A stretch of 64,000 nucleotides of DNA from Xanthostigma xanthostigma (Eukaryota; Arthropoda; Insecta; Raphidioptera; Raphidiidae). Position 1 is the first letter of the stretch. Every line of letters begins with the position of its first letter. The position numbers were made by a program, and so were the translations under genes. The notes beneath the pieces are model-generated. The model worked only from the letters and a program-made list of their open reading frames with translations, was not told the DNA's origin and searched no databases. Below are positions 57,022 through 64,000 of this stretch, piece by piece. Where the stretch lies: positions 11,984,001 to 12,048,000 of the forward strand of contig OY754469.1 in the NCBI GenBank assembly GCA_963575645.1. Reading direction: 5' to 3'.

Positions 57022-57785
57022 TTAGCGACGTATCTGTTTAAAATTTTCTGTGACGTTAAAGGGGAAATTATTGAATGGCGAAGAAAATTTAAGAGAAACC
57101 TTGATTACGCAAAATGGATAATGCATCAATAAAACAGATTCGTGACTCTAAAGAAGTTTCACTTCCCCCGTGAGTTTATGTGGGTGAGGCTCACGCGTTT
57201 TTAAAGTGAAACTTCTTTAGCGACGTAGATATCTGTTGGAAATATAAGAGAAACCTTGGTAACGTACATTGGACAGCGCACCAATGAAACTAAAGAAGTT
57301 TCACTTCCTTCGTGATTAGGATTAGGTACATGTTTCTAAAGTGAAATTTCTTTAGCGACGTAGATATCTGTTGGAAATATAAGAGAAACCTTGGTAACGT
57401 ACAATGGACAGCGTATCAATGAAACTAAAGAAGTTTCACTTCCTTCGTGAATAGGTTTAGGTACATGTTTTTAAAGTGAAACTTCTTTAGCGACGTAGAT
57501 ATCTGTTGGAAATATAAGAGAAACCTTGGTAACGTACATTGGACAGCGCATCAATGAAACTAAAGAAGTTTCACTTCCTTCGTAATTAGGTTTAGGTACA
57601 TGTTTTTAAAGTGAAACTTCTTTAGCGACGTATCTGTTTGAAATTTTCTGTAACGTTAAAGGGGAAATTAATCAACGGCGCGGGGAAATTATAAGAGAAA
57701 CCTCGGTAACGTAAATAATTAAGAAGTTTCACTTTCGCAAATTCACGTTGAGCTTAAATGTGGGTGAGGGTCACACGTTTATTTA
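57022..57785 (+). repeat. Tandem array of hairpin units (135 bp), Fam-9 related
   Basis: AGCGACGTA starts at 57,024, 57,219, 57,354, 57,489 and 57,624: one 195-bp unit, then three exact 135-bp units, then a decayed one. Each unit contains CTAAAGAAGTTTCACTT and, about 35 bp later, its complement AAAGTGAAACTTCTTTAG, so each can fold as a hairpin. Confidence 0.88.
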
Positions 57786-58416
57786 ATGTATAGGTACATT
57801 GCCCGACCAGATTTTAGTCTATACTAGCTGATCGGCCCGGATTCGCTCGAGTACAAATCTAATTGAATAAAATGGACATAAATGTGCATGAATAACGGTC
57901 TGCTTTCACTATTTTGATCAAACGTAGCGCCAACGAAAACATTTTTTGTCGCAGCCTGTATGTACACAGCGAAAATTTAATAAAATTTAAATTAATCAGT
58001 AAAACAAATAAACGTTATCCAGTTTAGCTGACTTTAAATTGTTAAAGACAACATTCATTGACTTACTTAAATGTAATTTGCTAATAGATGTCTTCTAACT
58101 AACTTCGCCTCCGTTATTCCTTCTTCACTTTATCGTTTACATAATCGTGTTTCCTAGTCGACGGCAAAATCTCACTATTTATCGATAAGCAAAAATGTAA
58201 ATATTTGTTAACAAACACCAAATTAACGTAATAATTATGAAATACTGCCATTATTAAAAAAATATTAAAAGCAACAGATCATTCTTAAAATTTTAGTATA
58301 CAATAGTTGAACCACGTTCCACAAAACTTTTTGAGCGATAGACTTTCAAGGTTATAAAGTATCACTTAGGTAACACTATAATCAAAGTTCGTAAATTCTC
58401 TCAAGAGATATGGCTA
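57786..58416. other. Retroposon-like head, otherwise gene-free
   Basis: ACTAGCTGATCGGCCCGGAT then TCGCTCGAGTAC near 57,830 resembles the heads of the RTE-like retroposons elsewhere in the window. No gene. Confidence 0.4.
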
Positions 58417-58878
58417 AGAGCTGGCTACGGAGAAAATGGGCGACTCGGTGCAGAGCTGAAAATTTGCAGAATAATAGGAGATAGTACAATTAAGTAGGGA
58501 AAAAATTGCCAGAAGGCTAGGCGGAAGATAAAGAGCCGCCAGAAGGCGCTAATGTTGCGAAAAATCAGTGCACTTCTGGCAATTTCTATACTTATTCTGT
58601 AATTCAAAACTGGATTATATTATAATCCAGTTTTGAATTACAGAATAAGTATAGAAACTGGATTATATTATAATTTATAATCCAGTTTTGAATTACAGAA
58701 TAAGTATAGAAATTGCCAGAAGTGCACTGATTTTTCGTAACATTAGCGCCTTCTGGCGGCTCTTTATCTTCCGCCTAGCCTTCTGGCAATTTTTTCCCTA
58801 CTTAATTGTACTATCTCCTATTATTCTGCAAATTTTCAGCTCTGCACCGAGTCGCCCATTTTCCCCGTAGCTAGCTCT
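58417..58878. repeat. Long inverted repeat, arms about 203 bp
   Basis: Left arm 58,417-58,619 and right arm 58,676-58,878 are reverse complements with only a few changes and no visible length difference (axis 58,647.5). The 56-bp centre holds a third copy of TCCAGTTTTGAATTACAG. The arms include CCTTCTGGCGGCTCTTTATC. Equal 60-codon frames on opposite strands are a by-product of the symmetry. Confidence 0.93.
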
Positions 58879-58989
58879 CTGTCTAATAGCAGCCTTCATA
58901 TTTTCCAAAAGAAGGTTTTTTTGTTTTTTATTCAAAAATGTATCTACAATTTACAACAAATCTAAACTCATTTATAGTATGTAATTGTG

Positions 58990-59080
58990 TTCCTTTGACA
59001 GTGCTTTGAAGATGAGGGTGGATCCCTCGAAACGTTAGTAAATAAATGCAAATATCATATTAGTAATTGCGTTTCTTATC
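58990..59080 (+). mobile_element. Penelope-like tail with hammerhead-like core
   Basis: TTTGAAGATGAGGGTGGATC then CCTCGAAACGTTAGTAAATA: a 5-bp stem closed before GAAA, then a tiny ACGTTAGT loop. See the findings for the ribozyme hypothesis. Confidence 0.45.
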
Positions 59081-60379
59081 TGGATTCTGCCACTGAAGAG
59101 TTTGCCTTCAAAACATTAAATAACTAAAAATTTTCATGAAATTGAACCAATCTATAACGGATTCAATGTTTCATCTTGGTTTTTGAACAAAAGGATAAAC
59201 CCGAGTCGGTGAATAAGATAACTAGTACGCGTAAAATTCTTCAACAATTGTTGTTGGCGTCCGCAGATACGACGTATAACTGTAGCCGGAAGTACAGTAT
59301 GGAAGGAAGCAAACGTCAAGTGAAAGGAAATATCTTTTGAATGCGACTCGAGCTGAAGAGCTCTTTCATTTTAGTAACAACGGTGTTCTACGGAATTAAA
59401 TAGCCCTGGTTCACAATGACTTGCGTTTTCCAATCGTCAGTCGCCTTTGTGCGCACCGAGGGTTCCGTACAAACTTGTAGGTATGTAAATAGATCTTCTA
59501 TTACGGGAATCGAGTCTCAAAGATTTTTCCCGCTTAGCCGTTGGAAAACTGTTGCCACCATACATCGACAAAGGTCGCGGCCAGTTGGCCAACTAAGCGT
59601 GTAATTGCAATGAGTTCGATGGACTACTGAACTGATTGCGTGGCTATATCTGATAATCTTAGTCGTCGTACCGTGTTGTATGCGAGAGTTCTCATATTGT
59701 GCTGTATAAACGTACCGGTATCTCGAACGCTTGTTTTGTTTTTTTACTTGATCCGTTGTGCGCAAGTTGTCGCGTCTGTAGTGGGGCTATTAGAAAGTGG
59801 GATAGGGCAAGCCACCTCCCTTTCACAGCTTAGTTCCATGCACAAAACACAGTGTTTTGTGGTTCCATGTGCAAACTGACGCTGCAACTGACGCGTACCC
59901 ATTCAGGAACATGGGCATGAGACTCAGAGTATAATAAGTGAGACTGCACCGTGGTGTTTAAGTCTTTTTCCCGATCTTTGCGAGCAATGTAGAGGGTATT
60001 AAATATATGGGTAAACCTATGTCCATGAAACGGATAACTGCAAGTCAGAAAGTTAACAAAGCTGTATGTTATTGTGAATCTGGGACGACTATACTTGTAC
60101 CTGTGCGGCAACCGGATTATATTCCGGAGTCTAAGTCCGGTCTGACTGCACATCGTTTCCGGATGTTAAGGCGGGTAGTCTTGAGTTCAACGGGTGAACT
60201 CATGTTGTCTCGGTTCGTTTTGGTAATAATCTTGTCAAATAATTTATGTACCTGTGGCTTAACCATTATGAACAGTGCATGTACTTTTCTTTCAAGTGTC
60301 GGGTAATTTACGTTTGCGTTAAATATTTAACGCCAAATGCCATGGCACCAAAAAACAAATCATACAATCTGTCTAAAGT
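59081..60379. other. Gene-free interval
   Basis: Several frames of up to about 107 codons occur on both strands (59,416-60,306), but none resembles a known family, has splice context or continues. I found no repeat partner in the window. Confidence 0.4.
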
Positions 60380-60946
60380 CCAAGATCCCAGACCCGCAAG
60401 ACCCACATCATTTCAGTACTGCCAAGATTTTATCAGTAAATGTACAATATTTAGTTAAGAACGTTGTTAGCTTGAAAGCGGAGGCCCTTTAGAGATAACA
60501 GATTCTAAAGGTACATAAAACACGTGCTTACCTACGTATGCAATTGTATTATGCATGCATATGAGTGTGAGTGAGAGCATTAGATGATTTTTTTTTGATA
60601 GCTTCATGAAATGCAGGTTATGGAGCTTCTCTCTCTTAAACTCTTGGACTACTCTCTCTCTCTGTGTGTGTGTAAACAAATAAAAAATCTACATTTCATG
60701 AAGCTGTCAAAAAAAATCATCTAATACTCTCACTCACACTCATGCATGCATAATACCATTGCGTACGTAGGTAAGCACGTGTTTTATGTAAGTACCTTTA
60801 GAGTTTAGAACCTGTTATCTCTAAAAGACCCCCGCTTTCAAGCTAACAAATTGGCATATGTTTTTAACTAAATATTGTATATTTAGGTACTGATAAAATT
60901 TTAGCAGTACTGAAATAACGTAGGTCTGGCGAGTCTGGGATCTTGG
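60380..60946. mobile_element. Foldback element Fam-8, complete
   Basis: CCAAGATCCCAGACCCGC at the left is mirrored by GCGAGTCTGGGATCTTGG at the right, with arms of about 240 bp. The arms carry GTACTG, ACACGTGCTTACCTACGTA and ATGCATGCATATGAGTG. The centre has CT/GT microsatellite runs (60,635-60,675). One arm also exists alone at 23,929. No coding capacity. Confidence 0.85.
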
Positions 60947-61121
60947 TATAAAGGTTAAGTCTGTACCAAGTGTGTTATTAATGAAGCTATTGGTTTCGGT
61001 TCAATGGGTATGTTTGCAAAATGTTTTATGTAGATTACGTAGGACAGAAAAATAATTGAGCATCGGTTTTTTGAGTTATTTTAATGGAACGAATACATAA
61101 GTTGCAGATAGTATCACTACA

Positions 61122-61515
61122 CTAGCTGCTACCCGCACGCGATTATAGTACCACTTAAAAAAACAATGTTTATACACTTTGACAGTTTTGTCAGTAGTCT
61201 TTGCGTGCTATAGGTATATTACGTGCGAATTTTTGAAATCATCCCCAATTTTACCCTCTCGACGGACAATTTTGTAAAAAAACTGAAGCACTCGTAATTC
61301 TTTATTTTTTACCAAAAGCCAAAATATGAATTTTCATATTCCTAACTTGAGAAATGATCGGTTCTCCTTTCAGAGTTGTTTTTATAGACCAACAGTAGCC
61401 TATGTTCTTCCTCAGGATGTAATCTATCTCCTTGCCTATCGAAATATGTTTAGCGGTTTACGCGTATAACAAACAAACAAACAACAAACAAACTCATTCG
61501 CATTTATAATATTAG
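61122..61515 (+). mobile_element. RTE-like retroposon relic
   Basis: ACTAGCTGCTACCCGCACGC head, AACAGTAGCCTATGTTCTTC block and tail (CAAA)n with TTATAATATTAGTTTAGGAT. It lies just downstream of the transporter gene. Confidence 0.6.
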
Positions 61516-61554
61516 TTTAGGATATGTACAGTCTTAAAGTTAACATAATATTTA

Positions 61555-61886
61555 TTAATTTATTGTTTTGAGTTGATTTTTTCTCCGTCGACATATGATC
61601 ATTTCCACAGCCCAAGGCACAGCACACAGCATTGAAACACCGGTCATCAGGTTAATAATTAAAATATCATTCTTGCACATTTCAGCTACGACGCCGGTCA
61701 TCGTACCCAATATCAAGCCCAACAGTCCACTGATGACCATGTATAAACCGTAGGTAGCCGGGAATCTATCTGCACCGTATTCCTCGGCAAATACTAAAGC
61801 CAGTGGAGTTTGAATCCAGCTTCTTAAGAAACCCATGGCGCCAACACATATAGCAACCATGTAGAAATCATCCTGATATGCAAAAA
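61555..61886 (-). CDS. Last exon of SLC16-like transporter
   Basis: Acceptor CTTTCAG ends at 61,887 on the minus strand; TAA at 61,555-61,557. Encodes the last four or so membrane helices. Confidence 0.87.
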
Positions 61887-63691
61887 CTGAAAGAATAAAG
61901 TCATGTTTGTTTTTCGAATAACTTTGACACCACGTGTATTCCAAGTCATACAATTTTTTCTTTCAATCTTTGTGAGAATGTTCCATGAATTTGAACGATG
62001 ACACATTGAGTTTACGCATTTCTAATTCTTTGTGTACAAAGAATACTGAGGTTAAAATTTCTGCCCGAAAAGTTGGACTGTTGGCTTTATTACATCTAGA
62101 AAACCCTACTCCAGCAAAATAATGTTATTGGGAGGAAATTTATGTAGTGCTATACAATGAAAATGAGACCTATATCTTATTTATACGGAGTCACAAAAAT
62201 TTTTAATCATCACTTTAGTCCATCGACTATAGATAAATTTAAGAAACTGCCAAAAAATTGTAGTAGTGACTAATGCTGAGATCCTGATGCGACTATCAAA
62301 GATAAAAGTTCTTTTGAGTTGAAATTTACTGTGGTTTGGTAATTCAGTGTTAAAAGTAGTTTTAGCGTTGAAAGTTGTACCAGAAACCGAGTGTAAGTAG
62401 AAAGTGTAGTCGTTGGCAAACTCTGAGTTGGCTCTGAACTGCTCACGTAAGTGTTGACAACACACAAATCTTCGGACACAACTGCGAATTTGTTGGTCAA
62501 ATTCTCGAGCTGTTTGAACCTGGTTCTAGCAAGGCTCCGAGAACTATATACTATTACTAAGTGACGAAAGCCATAACAGCTAAACTGCAAATCTTCATAA
62601 TCAAATGTCTCAGAGCAACCCTCAAGGTGAAGTGGTACGAACACGTCTCAAACAACGAACTTTGGAAACGTGCATATCTTGAACAAATCTGTATAACTAT
62701 AAAACGTAGGAAATGGAATTGGATACGCTACGAAAGACAGATGACGACATAGCGAAGGGAGCCTTGGACTGGAACCCACAGGGATATCGAAAAAGAGGAA
62801 GACCAAAAATATACTGGAGAAGAACTGTTCGTGAAGAAGTTATAAAACAAGGAACTACCTGGCTTCAAGTCAAAAATGGCAAAAGATAGGACTAGATTCA
62901 ACATTTTCGTAGAGGCCCTATGCCCCACTTAGGAGTTAAAGGAATTTATTATTATTATTATTATTGTAAGTTCAAACAGTAGGAAAAGTTCTAGAAACAC
63001 TCAGGTGTGTTCGAAGAGTTTTCTGTTGCCAACAGACGCTTTGGAAGGGTGTAGGCTTTCACGAACAGCGTTGTTCCAAATCTTCTTGGTTTCCGAGCTT
63101 GTAGGTCGTGGAATAATGGTATCGTTTCGTCTTGGCAGCTCATAGGTAAGTGTGTTTTCCCTTTATTTGTGTCAAGCTTGAGTGTGTTCTCTGGTCGGTC
63201 ATACTACGACCGAGCAGAAAACACACTCACACCGCCTTTGATAATGTTTACCGCAGTTGTAGACGAAAAGTCATGGACCAAGACCAAGAAGATTTGAGAC
63301 GTTTTGGGAGCTCTGAGCTTACCAATATAATTGCATTTATTGCATCGATGAAGAAGTTTCTCAACTGATAATCACGTGGGAAGTGAAATAAAACTTACTT
63401 GTTCTAAAGATAACCGTTATAGCCGTTCCTGCAAAAACGTAATGTCTGCTTTTAACGGTGGCGCACATTGCTGACAACATCAAGAATATTCTGGAAGACA
63501 AGTCTGCAATGGCAGCGACTGTTAAACACAATGCTATTTCTTTGGAGGTGAATGCTCGATGGAAGAGTATGAACGGAGTGAGGTTCACTATTGTGATGTC
63601 CGAAAGGAAACTGAATGCACAGCCTAGGCTGATGTTGACGTACACAGGATCGGTCAGTAAAGTCAGATCCATCGATTCCACAATGGAATTA
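61555..63691 (-). CDS. Monocarboxylate-transporter-like protein (SLC16/MFS), 3' part
   Basis: Two minus-strand exons, 63,399-63,691 and 61,555-61,886, join with matching phase (A + TT = Ile) across a 1.5-kb intron. They give the last 207 or so residues of a major-facilitator transporter. The first carries LLTDPVYVNISLGCAFSFLS, further helices and DLSSRIFL between helices. The second carries DDFYMVAICVGAMGFLRSW, FAEEYGADRFPATYGLYMV and two last helices before a basic RRRKNQLKTIN tail. The RFPATYGL phrase and spacing are typical of insect SLC16-like proteins; the substrate cannot be told. The N-terminal half must lie beyond position 64,000. The 5' acceptor TTTTTTTTCAG precedes 63,691. Confidence 0.88.
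62560..62965 (+). pseudogene. 3' end of a non-LTR retrotransposon reverse-transcriptase ORF
   Basis: Lies in the transporter intron, opposite strand. KWYEHVSNNELWKRA and TIKRRKWNWI lead, after a frame change, to ALDWNPQGYRKRGRPKIYWR and later VEALCPT. This is the characteristic C-terminal tail of a large family of animal non-LTR elements. A frameshift and stops break it, and it ends in (ATT)n, a usual 3' tail. Confidence 0.85.
63181..63230. repeat. Hairpin, about 20-bp arms
   Basis: GTGTGTTCTCTGGTCGGTC and its near complement CGACCGAGCAGAAAACACAC flank a 6-nt loop, inside the transporter intron. Confidence 0.7.
63399..63691 (-). CDS. Penultimate exon of SLC16-like transporter
   Basis: Starts in phase after TTTTCAG with NSIVESMDLTLLTDPVY and ends at donor GTAAGT (63,398). 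Encodes roughly three membrane helices. The plus-strand frame at 63,458 is its shadow. Confidence 0.87.
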
Positions 63692-63822
63692 CTGAAAAAA
63701 AATATGTATAGTTACTTTATTATGGAGAACAAATCTACTAAGAATTATTCACGTGAATAAACGCGTAATTTTCTCATTTAAAGAAGTTGTTTGCATTACA
63801 TATAAAAAAATAGTAAGTAAAA

Positions 63823-64000
63823 ATCTTTGATTAACGTCTGAATAGAACTCGTCAAATAAATAAAATTGTCGACCAATTTTTATTGACAAAAATAAAAAAA
63901 TAACAAATCAATATAACACAAGATGACGTTTCGATCCGGATTTGGATCTTTTTATATTGATTTGTTATTTATTTTTTGTCAATATATTGGTCTGAGAAAA
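63823..64000 (-). mobile_element. Penelope-like tail inside an inverted repeat
   Basis: On the minus strand, AAAAAGATCCAAATCCGGAT then CGAAACGTC, a stem-loop followed by GAAAC. It is framed by inverted arms of about 32 bp (TATTGACAAAAA ... AACAAATCAATAT). The left part repeats ATCTTTGATTAACGTCTGA from position 370. Confidence 0.5.

Noticed and set aside
57022-57785. CRISPR-like array
   Set aside because: Units are 135 bp with no spacer-repeat alternation, and the DNA is animal nuclear; this is a tandem repeat.
58425-58870. Two identical 60-codon frames on opposite strands
   Set aside because: A direct result of the inverted repeat; codon content looks like non-coding AT-rich DNA.
59416-60306. 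Possible gene of about 100 codons
   Set aside because: Several overlapping frames on both strands, no family resemblance, no splice context and no codon bias like the neighbours.
63150-63368. 72-codon plus frame ending in MKKFLN
   Set aside because: Overlaps a hairpin in the transporter intron next to LINE debris; I could not link it to any protein.

Overview
The window is eukaryotic nuclear DNA, AT-rich, with intron-split genes using GT-AG splice sites and dense transposon debris. It is almost certainly from an insect. One gene encodes a Spitz-type EGF ligand with the fly-like palmitoylation and Rhomboid-cleavage sequences, and the repeats (many short hAT derivatives, PIF/Harbinger, pogo-like, Penelope-like and RTE/CR1-like relics) fit an insect. 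I cannot fix the order from sequence alone; the hAT load and repeat types recall Hemiptera, but that is a guess.

Layout. 1-20,200: no gene I can support; layered MITEs, retroposon tails, tandem repeats and palindromes. 20,212-25,935 (+): four exons of a spitz/Keren-like EGF receptor ligand, whose signal-peptide exon lies further upstream and was not found; introns 1-3 carry nested transposons. 25,936-28,850: its probable 3' UTR, then AT-rich DNA. 28,850-42,700: a transposon block with a 459-bp tandem satellite, RTE-like relics and several hAT elements with target-site duplications. 42,750-51,667 (+): a complete nine-exon MED1 (Mediator subunit 1) gene of 1,579 codons, with a 3.4-kb last exon. 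54,268-55,840 (-): a complete three-exon NUDT9-type ADP-ribose pyrophosphatase, convergent with MED1. 56,018-61,500: a PIF/Harbinger remnant, a 135-bp tandem array of hairpins, a 200-bp-arm inverted repeat and a foldback element. 61,555-63,691 (-): the last two coding exons of an SLC16-like monocarboxylate transporter running off the right edge, with a LINE fragment in its intron.

The four genes act in unrelated processes: EGFR signalling, transcription co-activation, ADP-ribose turnover and solute transport. I see no operon-like logic. The notable content is the mobile DNA: at least ten short elements have hAT-like ends and 7-8 bp target duplications, exact at six sites. Several insertions are nested, which gives a relative chronology. 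Several dispersed families with repeated palindromic structure remain unnamed.

In the entries, Fam-1 to Fam-9 are working names for repeat families seen more than once in this window. Exon boundaries were placed by reading splice sites and keeping frame; no transcript data were available.
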